DNA of 64,000 nucleotides from Escallonia rubra (GCA_033065855.1 JAVXUO010002352.1:124001-188000); one strand, 5' to 3'. Counted from the first letter of the stretch, positions 24,202 to 35,781 are shown. Numbers and translations: made by a program. The notes: a model not told the origin generated them from the letters alone.

Positions 24202-27200
24202 ATGCCTGCGGAAGTATGTATTCCAGCACTAATTGCAGCATTATCTGCTGCATTGACAAGTGGAGCGCAAGTAAGGACGGCATTAAGGGATCCAACGGCG
24301 GAAAGGATTCTGAAGTCAAAGAATTTTGAGGAGATTTATGCCTCTCTGGAAAAGGAAATGGGTGCCCTGATCGCCACAAAGGACGATCATCGTACTGAAG
24401 TCCGGAGACATAGTGCAACCAAGACGCCATCTAACCTTTATAATGACTGGATTGGGAATGTCGAAAAGCTTGAATGTGAAGTGGTAGTATTAAAGATGAA
24501 GTATGAAAAAATTACTAAGAAGTTTAAAGGATTTAATTATGGGTCACGTAGAAGACTCAGGAAGAAGATGAAAACAAAGTACACAGAGGCACATGACCTT
24601 TTGGATCATGCCAAACGGTTGGAAGTCTTTTTAGTCGAAAAAGAGCCCGAGTCTGTTGTGAAGGTGGAGGCACCCGACATTGAAGCATTTCCAGCACTTC
24701 AAGGTCCACTTGAGCGTATACTGGACCTGTTAACAAAAGACGACATTACATGGATCCGAATACTCGGAGCAGTTGGGATTGGAAAAACTACTGTAATGCA
24801 GAATTTGAATAACAACGAAAAAGTTGCTGAGATGTTTCAGATAGTAATTTGGGTGAAGGTCTCCACAGAGGACAGTAAGGAGAATCTGAGAACGGAGGAT
24901 CTACAACGGGCTATTGTGCGAAGACTAAGGCTGGATATCGGAGGCATCAATCGTGTTGAGGATGTTGCCGACAGAATTAGAGTGGAGTTGGAGGGTAAAA
25001 GGTATTTGCTACTTCTTGACGATGTTAAGGAAAATCTCGACTTACGTGGAATTGGCATCCGGCAAAATGAGAAAGGTAGCAAGATAGTGTTGACAACGAT
25101 GCTGCCTCATATTTGTTCCCCGATGGTGAACCAGAATGTAAAGGTGGAAAAGTTATCTCCCGATGAAGCGTGGAACATGTTTCAAAATGTTCTGAATCGC
25201 CCAGATCTTAGTGATGATCGAGACATTAAGCCGCATATGCTCCGCGTGGTCGAATGGTGTGATGGTCTTCCACTCATGATAAGAATGACAGCTAGTCGCT
25301 TTAAACAAAGAGAAGATAAGTCGAGCTGGAGCGATGGTTGTGATCACTTAAAGACGTGGCTCCAACGGGGAGATGATCCCTTGAAAGAAATGTACAAAGC
25401 GTTGAGTTTCTGCTATGAATACTTGGAGGACTACCAAAAGAATTGTTTTTATTACAGTGCACTGTATCCTGAAGACAGAAATATATATATAGATCGTCTA
25501 TTGGACTGTTGGGCAGCTGGAAATTTACTTGGTAGTGACGACAATGGAGAATGGATGCGTATCACTGGGCGTGAGGTACTGAGGTGCCTTAAAAGCGGTT
25601 CCTTAGTCGAGGAAGGTAAACATGGGAAATGTGTCAAGTTACACAAAGTGATACGGCAAGTAGCATTGTCTAACTTGCTAGCAAGTACTGAGCACGAATA
25701 TTTGGTGAAACCTAGTGCAGCTTTACGAGAGCCCCCAGATGTAGAAAACTGGGGGAAGAAGAGGTGGATCTCTTTAGTTGACAATAAATTGGAAACATTA
25801 CCGGATCTTCCACATTGTTCGTTGCTTTCCACACTTTTTTTGCAGAAAAACTCGACCTTGAAAATCATCCCTGCTAATTTCTTTGAGAATATGGAAAAGC
25901 TCTTAGTTCTAGACTTACATTGCACTGGAATAACAACGCTACCACTTTCTGGATCATGGCTGAAAAAACTTAAGGTACTTTATCTAAATGGTTGCATTGG
26001 TTTGGTGAAGCTTCCTCCTGAGATAGGACGACTCCAAGATCTCGAAGTTCTTGATATTCGCAGAAGTGGAGTAAAAGATTTGCCAGATCAAATCAAGGGC
26101 TTGAGCCGTCTGAGGCGTTTGCTATTATCTTTCACTATCAGGAGCTTGACCCGTCTGAGGCGTTTGGTATTATCTTTCACTAGTTCCGGAGATGAAGAAA
26201 AAAAACAAGCTGTGGAATTCAACCGCAACGTGATTTCCAAGATTTCTGATTTGAAAGAGTTGGTCATTGATGTGGAATCACTCCAGCACCTCTGGAACGG
26301 GATGCTAAATGCCATCATTGAAAATGTTCATAGCTGGACAAAGCTAGCAACTTTTCAGCTTTGCTTTCTAGACGGGGTTGTCGACATCATACAAGTAAAT
26401 GGCAAGACTCTAAAACTTTGTATACCCGAAGCTAATCTTGGAAGCTTTGTTGGGAAATTAGATTACTTCGACTCCGGCTTCTTTAAAGTTTCCATTGGTT
26501 GGATGCCGCCAGAATTTCCCATTCCTAAGTCTTGGCCTTACGAAAGCTATGTAAAATATTGCAGTGGAAAAGGCGTTCCTCTAGGGGTTTCTAAGTTACT
26601 TGCTGAAGCTGGTGCACTGATATTGGTTAATGACAATGACCTTAAACATCTAGACAACTCTTGCAGTCCAAGCGGTCTGAATGAGATCCAAGGTTGTTTA
26701 ATTGAAAGTTGCAACAAAATTACAACGATTGTGGATGGTAATCGTACAAACGAAAGCCCAATACTTCCCAACCTGGGTAAGTTGTACATCAAGAATCTGT
26801 TCGAGTTGGAAAGCCTCTGGGTGGGTCCTGTGCAGCAGGGGAGCCTTGGCAAATTGCATACTCTTGTTTTGAGTGGATGTCCAAAATTAACCAGAATCTT
26901 CTCTCATGGTATAATTGAACAACTTACCGAGATCCAACATCTGGAGATTGAAAAGTGCGATAGAGTCGAAGAGATAATAATTATGGAATCTGAGAATACA
27001 GGACTAGGACCGCGTGTTCTCCCACGGCTAGTTAAACTCATACTTGTTGAAATGCCACAGTTGAGAAGTATTTGGTCAGACGACTCGCTAGAGTGGCCCT
27101 CTTTGGAAAGGCTGCTGGTACATGGGTGTCCCAGGTTAGATAAATTACCTTTCAGCCAACATAATGCAATGAAGCTGAGGTCGATCGAAACAGAGGAAAA

Positions 27201-27309
27201 CTGGTGGCAAGCATTGCAGTGGCAAACCCAGGAGGTGAAAGAACGATTCCAGCGGTGGCAAACCCAGGAGGTGAACGAACGATTCCAGCTGTATCACACG
27301 GACAGGTAA
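24202..27309 (+). CDS. CC-NB-ARC-LRR disease resistance protein (CNL, At4g27190/RPS2-like group)
   Basis: A single uninterrupted frame of 1035 aa from the ATG at 24202 (an in-frame ATG at 24154 would add 16 residues upstream of a likely splice acceptor). The protein is an intracellular immune receptor of the kind that senses pathogen effectors. The order is a coiled-coil N-terminal part (~1-165), P-loop GAVGIGKTT (189-197), VIWVKVS (RNBS-A), kinase-2 LLLLDD (269-274), GSKIVLTT (from 292), GLPL (355-358), CFYYSALYPED (RNBS-D, from 415, CC-type), then LHK (480-482) where MHD is usual. LRRs start near 529. The C-terminal LRR block (LPNL..L.I, C..L..I.S) fits At4g27190-like proteins. Oddities: kinase-2 is followed by VK instead of VW, MHD is replaced by LHK, a 45 bp LRR duplication lies at 26101-26181 and a 36 bp duplication at the C-terminus. 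Whether it is active is unknown. Confidence 0.93.
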   Translation: MPAEVCIPALIAALSAALTSGAQVRTALRDPTAERILKSKNFEEIYASLEKEMGALIATKDDHRTEVRRHSATKTPSNLYNDWIGNVEKLECEVVVLKMKYEKITKKFKGFNYGSRRRLRKKMKTKYTEAHDLLDHAKRLEVFLVEKEPESVVKVEAPDIEAFPALQGPLERILDLLTKDDITWIRILGAVGIGKTTVMQNLNNNEKVAEMFQIVIWVKVSTEDSKENLRTEDLQRAIVRRLRLDIGGINRVEDVADRIRVELEGKRYLLLLDDVKENLDLRGIGIRQNEKGSKIVLTTMLPHICSPMVNQNVKVEKLSPDEAWNMFQNVLNRPDLSDDRDIKPHMLRVVEWCDGLPLMIRMTASRFKQREDKSSWSDGCDHLKTWLQRGDDPLKEMYKALSFCYEYLEDYQKNCFYYSALYPEDRNIYIDRLLDCWAAGNLLGSDDNGEWMRITGREVLRCLKSGSLVEEGKHGKCVKLHKVIRQVALSNLLASTEHEYLVKPSAALREPPDVENWGKKRWISLVDNKLETLPDLPHCSLLSTLFLQKNSTLKIIPANFFENMEKLLVLDLHCTGITTLPLSGSWLKKLKVLYLNGCIGLVKLPPEIGRLQDLEVLDIRRSGVKDLPDQIKGLSRLRRLLLSFTIRSLTRLRRLVLSFTSSGDEEKKQAVEFNRNVISKISDLKELVIDVESLQHLWNGMLNAIIENVHSWTKLATFQLCFLDGVVDIIQVNGKTLKLCIPEANLGSFVGKLDYFDSGFFKVSIGWMPPEFPIPKSWPYESYVKYCSGKGVPLGVSKLLAEAGALILVNDNDLKHLDNSCSPSGLNEIQGCLIESCNKITTIVDGNRTNESPILPNLGKLYIKNLFELESLWVGPVQQGSLGKLHTLVLSGCPKLTRIFSHGIIEQLTEIQHLEIEKCDRVEEIIIMESENTGLGPRVLPRLVKLILVEMPQLRSIWSDDSLEWPSLERLLVHGCPRLDKLPFSQHNAMKLRSIETEENWWQALQWQTQEVKERFQRWQTQEVNERFQLYHTDR
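26101..26181 (+). repeat. 45 bp in-frame tandem duplication inside the CNL LRR domain
   Basis: Two direct copies starting at 26101 and 26146 share CCGTCTGAGGCGTTTG and ATTATCTTTCACT. They encode the repeated phrase L.RLRRL.LSFT and keep the frame, adding about 15 residues to the LRR surface. Confidence 0.85.
27220..27291 (+). repeat. 36 bp in-frame tandem duplication at the CNL C-terminus
   Basis: Units 27220-27255 and 27256-27291 differ at very few bases (TGGCAAACCCAGGAGGTGAA in both). Each encodes WQTQEV.ERFQ plus one residue. They lie beyond the last LRR and just before the stop, so the duplication extends a charged tail. Confidence 0.9.
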
Positions 27310-28990
27310 TATATTTGTCTTCGCCAATTTCATTATCCCAAGCTGTTTTGACAAAAATCAAACCCTCAGATTTGATTTTTTATGAAGAAACTGTCTGCCG
27401 CAAATGCCTAGACATGTAGGAAACTTTCATTTAGACCTGATCCTCTTGATGAGTATTTTCCAACTTTATGTTAAGATTAAAAGTCGTAGATGCCTCTCTC
27501 TCTCTCTATATATATAGAGAGAGAGAGAGAGAACTTTCATTTAGACCTGTATCACACGTTAGGAATTTTTTTTTTTTGAAAGATTAAAAGTCGTATAGAT
27601 GCCTGTATATGCTCTTGTGTATAGAGATGTACACGTGGAGAGAAAGAAGGTTTAATTTTGAAAGATTAAAAGTCGTATCTTTTTCGGAAGAGGTCAGTGA
27701 AACCAGGAAATCAAATTTCCACTAGGGACCGCATGGAACCCCTGCAATAATAATATTTTTGATTTTTGACTTAAAAATAGCATATTAATTAATCTCTTAA
27801 AAAGCCATATCAGCACTAGCACGGCCCAGGCGCGTGTCCTCTTCATCTAGGAGTGGGGACTTCAGCCTCAAGGCTGATGCCATCAGCTGCCATCAGCACG
27901 GCCCAGGCGCGTGTCCTCTTCATCTAGTAGAGGCTCTGGGTTTAATGCAACATTGATGTCTTTTGCTTTATTTTGAATCCTCAAAATTTTTTTCATCCTA
28001 AAAAATATGCTAATAATTTCTAGGGGCATTAACATATAATAAAATGTGTTTTCATAAAATTTTGGAGCCTTCGAAAATAGTTTGATATTTTGCACAAATT
28101 ATTTTTCGTATATATTCCCTATATAAGTAATGGGTTTGACTTTTTGGAATTACAAAGAGTATGCAGAGAATTACTTATATGATCTTATCATATGCAATAA
28201 CCAGAATGTTGTGAACATGGGAGAGGGTTGCTTAAATCACATTTCCGGCGAGATGGCCAACAAGTCGCGTTTCCTTCCTAGAAATACAAGAGTTTGATTC
28301 CAACATCCTTAATTGTATTAATGCATCAAGAAAACGAAAAAAAAAATTATGTCATTGTCCTTGGCTATGTTGTCTTAAAGAATGTTAGATATGATTTGTT
28401 CTCCAGAGGAATCTACTAATAGAAATTAAAGAAATTATATATTGCTTGTCTACCCCATTAATTATGTAATTGGTAATATTGTGGCAACCAATTTACTCGC
28501 TGACTTCGAGACAGCAAACTTCTCAGAGATTTCGGTGTCAAAACTCCCCATGCTTTAGCTGCAAACCTGCAACTCACAAAGGAAAATCGAAGCTAGGGTA
28601 CTACTTCCTCGTTGTCAATGGGTTGCTTCATAAACTCCTCTACCTTCAGGCAATTGTATGCAAGTAAACTTCCGTAACGACGATGAAGTCGTGAGAAGGG
28701 TGACCTATTAATGCATTTTGAAGATGGTTCGCCACCATGCATTCGCATTTGAAGAAATCATTAGAGTAGTTTCGATATGGAGGGTACTTTTGTCTTAACA
28801 CAAACTGAAGTCATCAGGTAGGGATTTGGACAAGCATATTAAGGTGCAGAAATAGATGCTCCCCACTTACAAATACAATAAAGTAATGTCAATAGTACCA
28901 GTCATTTGGATGTTTGCAGAAAGTATATGCATGTTTCTTTGCCGATTGCCATGGACGACCAAATACCTTTAAGCGAGACATGCACGTTGC
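27310..28990. other. Downstream of the CNL gene; no gene seen
   Basis: It holds a self-complementary microsatellite (CT)n-TATATATA-(GA)n at about 27494-27532, three short copies of GATTAAAAGTCGTA (27475, 27580, 27663), and a 33 bp direct repeat AGCACGGCCCAGGCGCGTGT plus CCTCTTCATCTAG at about 27818 and 27895. A short tRNA-like B-box (GAGTTTGATTCC) near 28290 is too weak to call a SINE. Confidence 0.55.
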
Positions 28991-28997
28991 TATCCCA

Positions 28998-29170
28998 AGC
29001 TCTACAGTGATGTCAATTTTAGATGGCCCCGAGATGGAAAGTTAGTATAGATGAACCCAAGTTCTATGGTGATGTCGAATTTAGATGGCCCCAAGATGGA
29101 AAGTTAGTAAAGATGTTCCTAAGTTCTATGGTGACATCGATTTTAGATGGCCCTGAGATGAAAGTTAATT
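28998..29170 (+). repeat. 62 bp tandem repeat, three copies
   Basis: The motif AGATGGCCC..AGATG recurs at 29021, 29083 and 29145, an exact 62 base spacing, each with AGTTCTATGGTGA.[AG]TCGA-type sequence before it. Because 62 is not a multiple of three, the repeats are read in different frames. The 98-codon frame across them is therefore not evidence of a gene. Confidence 0.85.
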
Positions 29171-29366
29171 GGGAGGAGAATAAGTTACAAATCAATGTAG
29201 GTATAATCTATACGTGGATATTCAACTGGAGGATCAATACCTGTCAGAGTGCCAGTAAGTTTTTAATAAAAATCCAAGCAGTGCAAGAATGGAAACCAAG
29301 AAGAAAAAAGGAAGAATGAGAAAGATGAGAGAGAACAATGGCAGAACACAAAGGACCTTGATGAAG

Positions 29367-30153
29367 CATAGTTATCGATACCGTATCGGTATTGAAAATA
29401 TCGGCTGGTACGTACTACTTTTTCCTCCTATCCGTATGGTAAGTTTTTGTATTTCGTATCAGTCAAAATAGTGCTTTGTAGTGGTTGTACCGATCGGTAC
29501 AGGTGATACCGGCCGAGATATAACGTTTGTATCATTTACTAAAAAAATGTAAAAGCTATAAAGTTTGTTAGGCAACTTAGTAAAATGATCATATAAAGAC
29601 TAAATAGGTAGAAATTATATCATTTAAAACCTCTGTAGCCTCTTCTAAGTCCCAATTTGCTTTTCTTCATCATAATTTTTATCATAATTTGCAGAATATT
29701 CATGGTAAGTCTCGATTTTCTCCAATCTTCATCGCAAATTTTTAGTTTTTTTTTTTTTTTCTTTTCCACTTAACTTTTATCATCTTTCATTTGTATGATG
29801 TATATAGCTTCACACAGACACAGACAGACACACGCACACACACCAACAACTTATTATTGAACAAACAACTTAGTCTTCAATAAATACCCTCTAGGAAGGA
29901 AGTTGAAAAATAACATAATTCAATTGACTAAGCTATTTGTTTTGGATGCTATTGTAAGACAAATAGCTTATTCTGGAACAAACAGCTTTACTGACTATAA
30001 ATGCCCAAACAATTTGATTGTTATATATTTTTCTTAGTCTAGTCGATGAATGAGTATAATATGTACATAATTGATGTAAATATTTGAGATCGTATCGAGA
30101 TGGTTACGGTTCCGGTACGTATTAAGTACCCCGGTATGGTATTTTTAACTATG
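29367..30153. mobile_element. hAT non-autonomous element, 787 bp, with perfect 8 bp target duplication
   Basis: The ends are CATAGTTATCGATACCGTAT (left) and ATACCGGGGTACTTAATACG-type sequence with TAACTATG at the extreme right, giving imperfect inverted repeats that start CATAGTTA. The flanking octamer TGATGAAG occurs exactly at 29359-29366 and 30154-30161. An 8 bp duplication and this type of terminus fit the hAT superfamily. There is no transposase. The interior is rich in CGGTA/TACCG motifs near both ends and has a CA/CAGA microsatellite near 29815-29840. Confidence 0.88.
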
Positions 30154-30161
30154 TGATGAAG

Positions 30162-31513
30162 TATCAAGTACATCCACATATACGATCCTCTTCTCTCTCT
30201 TGGTGTTAATACCATCCTCTTTCATGTTTGGGAGAGGTTTAGCTGTTTTATATTTCCTCCTGACATACACTATTTGATCTTTAACTTCTTTATTTGTCGA
30301 TGTAGCCAAGTATGAAGCCAGATTTTGGGATGAAACTTTGATGGCAATTCAGATGAAGTGAGCTAACCGTCCAAGAGGGTAAGCAGTATGAAGTTGATTT
30401 TGACTGGCTGCTGAAAGTTTCTTTGGCATGTTCTGTGTGAGTTTCTGAAGTACAATTGAGTGGAAATATGTACTTTGTGTCCTGTTCTGGCCAAGGCTTT
30501 GAAAATAATAAACAAAGGAGAAAAGGCAAACCAAAAGGGCAGTCATGCAGCAGTCGAAGCCATTATGGGTACCAAACAGATGAAACCATCTTATGGGTAG
30601 AAACTAGTACACAAAACTGAACAGCCATTGTTGCTATGCTGTATGTTTGATTGATTAATCTCTAGTTTTACATCGTAATAGATGTGAGTGTCTTTGTTTT
30701 TGCTTGAGGCTGTAGTAGAAACTCCATAGTTTTGATGTTTGATTAGTTAACTGTTGATATCTTCCTTTCATCTCTTGTTTTCTGTTTGTGTGTTTCTAAA
30801 GTAACGGTGAAAGACAGATGAGACTTGAGATTGAGATAGAGTTATTTAGGCCTTGTCACATTTGTTGTCCTCTTTATTGCAGATACTTAGCCCCTTCTTT
30901 CGTATAAGGCTCGAATGGGATGCGTGAGGTTGTACACTACACATTGACGGTTGGTGCTTACAGAGGACAAAAAGTAATTTTATTTGCATAATCTATGGTT
31001 TATAGATGGAGTTTTTATATTTATCTAAAAAAAATTGCGAAGGGATCAAAACGGATGAGCCTTCATGCCAACAAGACCTACCTCGTATCCGTGACAAACA
31101 AACAAGGAGGAGATTTCCCCCTTGTTCTCTTTTCTTTTTTGGTTTAATCAAGGGAATTGATTTACATATAATGGTCCATGCAAGTACAATGGTGTATAAT
31201 TCCCAAAACATTACAACCCAATTGGAAAAGATACCATGCTAAAGTTCATATGAAAGAACACTTTTGGACTTTTTTGGGATAACTTCATCTAAGTCCTTTA
31301 TAATTCACCTATTTTTTTTAATTTGGTCCATGTAATTCAAAATCCTTGAAATCGATTCATGTATTATGCCCCGTCATTAATTAAGTCTATCTTCTAGCTT
31401 TTTCCGTCCAAAATGACCACGTGACACGTGTACATGGTCACTTTTTTTGGGGTATTTATGTCCAACTTGTTTCCAACCTGTTTTGAAAAGATGCCATAAA
31501 CAGTTATCCCAAC

Positions 31514-31518
<5 letters not shown>
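30162..31518. other. Intergenic, no gene seen
   Basis: No recognisable domain in any frame. The part at about 31315-31450 resembles the ends of common plant repeats (AATTTGGTCCATGTAATTC, CACGTGACACGTG) but has no partner copy here. Confidence 0.5.

Positions 31519-31574
<56 letters not shown>
31519..31574. repeat. (TA)n microsatellite
   Basis: About 27 uninterrupted TA dinucleotides just left of the presumed CACTA end. Isoleucine-tyrosine frames across it are artefacts. Confidence 0.95.
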
Positions 31575-31576
<2 letters not shown>

Positions 31577-32269
31577 GTGTGAACCTTACACGGAAAAAGG
31601 TCTACGCCGGCGCCTATTATAACGCCGCGAAAAGTGTAAAAAGCGCTGCCGTAGGCTTACACTGCGCTACAGGACCGCTGCCTTTACTCGCGTTTCAGTA
31701 GATCTATGCCGGCGTTTGAGGGGGTCTATAACAGCGGTCGACCGCCCCTCAAAGGCTTCCGCTATCCGTCTTCTAATGTTCCCAATAGCAGCAGTATGAA
31801 CCTATGCCGGCGGTAAAAGGCGCCTGCATATGTAAATTTCTAAATTATTATATTTTTGGTTAAAATAGCAAAGCCAACGCTAAGAACCGTCGCGGTAGGT
31901 ATTATTTTTATTTTATTAAACTGCTAAATAATTGAATCTATGTCAACGGTTCTCGCGGCGTTATAGGTTTCATTTTGCATTTGTTTTTTTTTTAATGTAT
32001 GGACTTATGCCAGCACATAAGACTGTTGGAATAGGCTTATTTCGATTTTTTTTTTAAAATAATTCAATTATGCCGGCAATACTGCATATAGATATGTTTT
32101 CTTACATTGCTTTTCTCATATCATAGCTAGTAAAAACCAAATGCAAGTTAAATCTAAATTAGGACTTGGCTAGTCACAAAAGAACCACAATATGTTCAAT
32201 TCTAGAACAATAACACATGTTTGTCTAGAAATAACAAGCGAAGTTAGAGTCTTTTTACGAGTTAATTTG

Positions 32270-34540
32270 TACAAGCCCCAATAAACGCTCATGCATATTT
32301 TCAAATCGATCCGGTAGCCGCCCATGCACATGATCAACATTAACCACCAAAATCGACAATAATCCATTTGCATTCACTTCGGCATTAACCTGATACGAAG
32401 GTAACACATGTTAAACATAAAGAATAAGAAAGGAATATTATATCTGCTAGTCTCTTTGCACTTTAGATATGTTCAACAAGGAATATGTTCACATATTAAA
32501 TACAAATAGCCATCTTTGAATCTCATTTTTTGCTTGTTATTTTTGAGCTGTTAGGCAAAAGTTTTTAGTGTATGTTGTTAGCGTTCACTTTCCATAATGA
32601 AATCCTGAGAAAGCTACCAATTGATCAGCAAGTTAAAAAGAAGTTAAACGTTAGATTTTGGTGGAAAAAAATTACCAGGAAAGCTAGAGAACTAGGATTG
32701 TCCTTGATTCTGATGCATGAGTTGATTAACAACTTCTTCCAGTTTAGCCATTTTTGCCTTGACTTCATTCATCTCTTGCACTTGTGTTCTAAGAGAAGTG
32801 ATTTTCTCGGCCATTTGTTGCACTTGTTCAATGTTTTCCTGTTGACCAGATGCCAATTTGTTTGCACGAGTTGCCATCCACCCCATCGCCCTTACTCTAC
32901 CGTGCCGCTCTTTGCCTAAAACTTCAGAAAGGATATCAACTTCACAGGTGCCATCTTCAGGTGGTGAGGCTTGTTGAAGTCTTTGGATTTCAGCCTATAA
33001 GCTCAATTAAATCAATTGTATAAACATATATAAACAATAACATGTCCTCTTAAACTAACTATCACAGTCCTTTTTCCACTCAGTTGAGGCCTCTAGAAAC
33101 CTACAAACCTTTACCCAATAACTCACTGAATATATCAGAGACACAAGAGAAGATAGATAGATTGCGTGCTTCATAAAACAAGCAAAATTCTATGCTTATC
33201 CTTGGTTAATAAGCTTATCTAAGGATGGCTAGAAGTTCCATCTCAGAGGAATGACAAATGATCTCAAATGCAAGTCAATCTAAGGTTCCTAGATGCAAAT
33301 CTAATCAGGAAAATAATTGGTTTAGTAGCCACATTATGCCTGTTAACCTAGACCAAGGTGAAAAAATTAAAAACAAAAGAGGAAAGCTGAACCATTTACA
33401 CCTATGCAACAAATTACCAACAAATCATTACTACTTACAATTTTACTATGAGCCTGGGGAATGAAGCCGCCTCCATTTTTCTCATTTTGTCTTCGAGACT
33501 CTATCACATGGTAGCTTTACTTGGTAGGACATTATACTTCTCAAACTTACAAAAATAACACAATATAAGGTATAAACGAAGCAATTAGTCAATGTAGTTG
33601 TTGGTATTATATAAGCTAAAGGGAATGGAAGTACGTTACATGTTCCTGCCTCTTCTTTGCAGTGGACTTGCGGTCTAAGGTATGTGGATACTTCTGATTC
33701 AATGCATGCAAGCGGTTATCTTCTGCCTCTTTCTGGAATACAAGTATCATAATTAGTACATATATTAGTGAAGCATATGCACAAATAATCAGCATCTATT
33801 GATACGTGATTGCTAAAATTTATGGCAAAGTAACAAGAACAATTTTACGAGATTGAAATTTCAGAACCCAGGGAGTAAGTGATGGACGATGATACATCCA
33901 ATAACAAGTAAAGTTTCACCGTTACTAAAATCTTTAGCACATCCATGGTTTACTCACTGTAAACATAATGTACCTAGGACATTCTAGTGAACCAGTTTCC
34001 ACCTTGCTATCTTTGGTTCGGTTACTCTCGAGACATTTCATGCATAATGATACTAACCACTAGGATTAAAAATACACAAAACCTTGTCTGGGATAGCAGG
34101 GTTAGCAAGTGAAGTGACAGGCATGTGGTTCTTAAGATTGAGAAGTGCAGGGGATTAAGCAATAGTGGGATTCGAATGACGCTCCAAAATAATCTCAGAG
34201 ACCTTGGCATCTTTAACGTTGATAATAGTGTAGTATGTACGCTAATAAGTAACAAAGTGTGTAGTTTATAATAAGGTATAAGTATCAAGGATATACTTGC
34301 ACGTCATCATCCTGCCAATAAGTAACCAAGGTATTCCACTAGTCTCTATCAACCCTAGGCTCTTTCGCAATTTTCCTCTGGGATCCTGGAATGTCAATTG
34401 GATTGAAATATTCATTCTTCACTTTACATTTCCACTCCCTCCATTTCTTGTTAAGGCTAGTCATGATAGCCTCCTTTGCAAGCGAATGATCTGTGGTGAA
34501 TCTTTTCTGCAAGCAAGAACAAAGATGTCCACCAATTAGC
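32270..34540 (-). pseudogene. En/Spm-associated transposase exons (Ptta/En/Spm, Transposase_24-like)
   Basis: Several minus-strand exon-like pieces line up. At 34540-34300 an NKKWREWK...K..YF motif is followed by PRVDRD, an in-frame TAG, then WNTLV.YW, the Ptta/En/Spm pattern. Around 33520-33440 is a SRRQNEKNGGGF block, around 33735-33640 a QKEAEDNRLHALNQKYP block, and at 33000-32690 a VLG.ERHGRVRAMGW block followed by a coiled coil rich in Q, E and K. A possible last exon lies at 32395-32290. In the family this protein is encoded by the element itself. The stop at about 34345 shows it is not functional here. Exon borders are approximate. Confidence 0.65.
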
Positions 34541-34800
34541 TTATGAAGAAAGAGTTAGCATGATTAAGACAAGATCTAAGCCTTGAGACCAGCCACTAAT
34601 TTAGCACAAGGTTTAATTGATATGTAATGCCCAACCTTACTTGATAGTATTTAAGATACTGAGAACAACAAAAATTCAAATATGTCACATGTAGCATCAC
34701 AATAAAATAGGCAATCAGTTGCCTCAGTTGCAGATTCTAGACCTAAAACATAATTTCTACAGCTAAAATAGAGCATTACAGCCTATGAACGTTCACTCGT

Positions 34801-35100
34801 TCAGTTTATATCAATGTGAAAATAGCTTAAATCTGCTCTATTTGTTTCCAGCAATTTGCTGAGTCTAGCCATGAAGCTTTTGTCTTTAAATTCATGTATT
34901 GAACCTAAGAAAGGAGGACCATCCATTAACTGAGTTCTAGTTTTGAGTCTGGCTAGAACTGTGGTCCAAATTTCTCTGGGAAATTGACAAGGGAGCAAGA
35001 AATGCTCGATAATCTCTTGGTGAATTGTGCAGAAAGTGCAAGTACATGTGTTACCACAAAACTTAAGAGTTTTTAATCGCCTTTGAGTGTACATACTCAA
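34801..35100 (-). pseudogene. LINE reverse transcriptase zinc-binding fragment (zf-RVT)
   Basis: A minus-strand frame gives LKFCGN.C.C.FC....E.IEHFLLPC.FPREIW, the Cys/His-spaced pattern of the zinc-binding domain that follows plant LINE reverse transcriptases. Only this domain is present. It lies inside the CACTA element between transposase pieces, so it is either a nested insertion or a fragment acquired by the transposon. Confidence 0.7.
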
Positions 35101-35313
35101 TTGAACTTTACACGGGAATGTACAAGACTTGAAAGAAAAGAAAAAAGGTTATATTTTAGGCAAAGGCCAGTATATTTAACCTTGCATGTCACGGAATGCA
35201 TACATGTTGAAGTGTTGAACTGCTAAGAATCTTATAGTATGCTTAATAAAAAAATTTATACCTCAATTTCTGACCAAGCTGAATCCTTGTAGTTCTGTGG
35301 TAGTGAATTCCAG

Positions 35314-35781
35314 TCATGGTAATTGATTGGTAAAAGTTTGGAGACGCGTGCGACACAACAGTTGCCTCAGTTGCCGTTCTGCATCGTTCATGTACTTAAA
35401 GAAATTTGCAACTTGAACACTGGGGTCTAGACAGCTCACAAAGATGTCATTGACCATTCCATGCATACCGGAACCAACCACACCAGGTTCGTTATCATTC
35501 TCACTTCGAACAGAAGAAGAGGCCAAAGCTTCCCCATGAACCCTCCAAACTGTATAGTTGGGCATAAATCCCCTAATAATCAAGTGATCTCTGCACGCAA
35601 TACGAGATTGAAACATGCCATTCACGCGGTCCCTACATGGACATAAAATATCACCCCACCTTGTAACCACATTCCTAAATGCAAAATTTAGAAACATATC
35701 TACGCCAACGACATAGGTCTCAGATTCCCTTGAGTGACGCATCCACTCTTTATCCATGTTTCCTTGTTCAAGGAAAAACAA
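35314..35781 (-). pseudogene. CACTA transposase N-terminal (Transpos_assoc) domain
   Basis: The minus-strand frame of 155 codons contains MDKEWM...R.SETYV.GVD.FLNFAF, then CPC..RVN (zinc-ligand-like Cys pair) and HLIIRGFMPNYTVWRVHGE. This is the transposase-associated domain that opens TNP2/TNPD-type En/Spm transposases. The catalytic part that should follow is not found, so the element cannot encode a full transposase. Confidence 0.85.

Noticed and set aside
24062..27361. Minus-strand frames within the CNL gene
   Set aside because: Shadows of the plus-strand coding sequence.
28205..28320. tRNA-like or SINE-like stretch (GAGTTTGATTCC as B box)
   Set aside because: No convincing A box, tail or target duplication.
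31447..31701. 84-codon frame
   Set aside because: It spans a TA microsatellite and the CACTA end.
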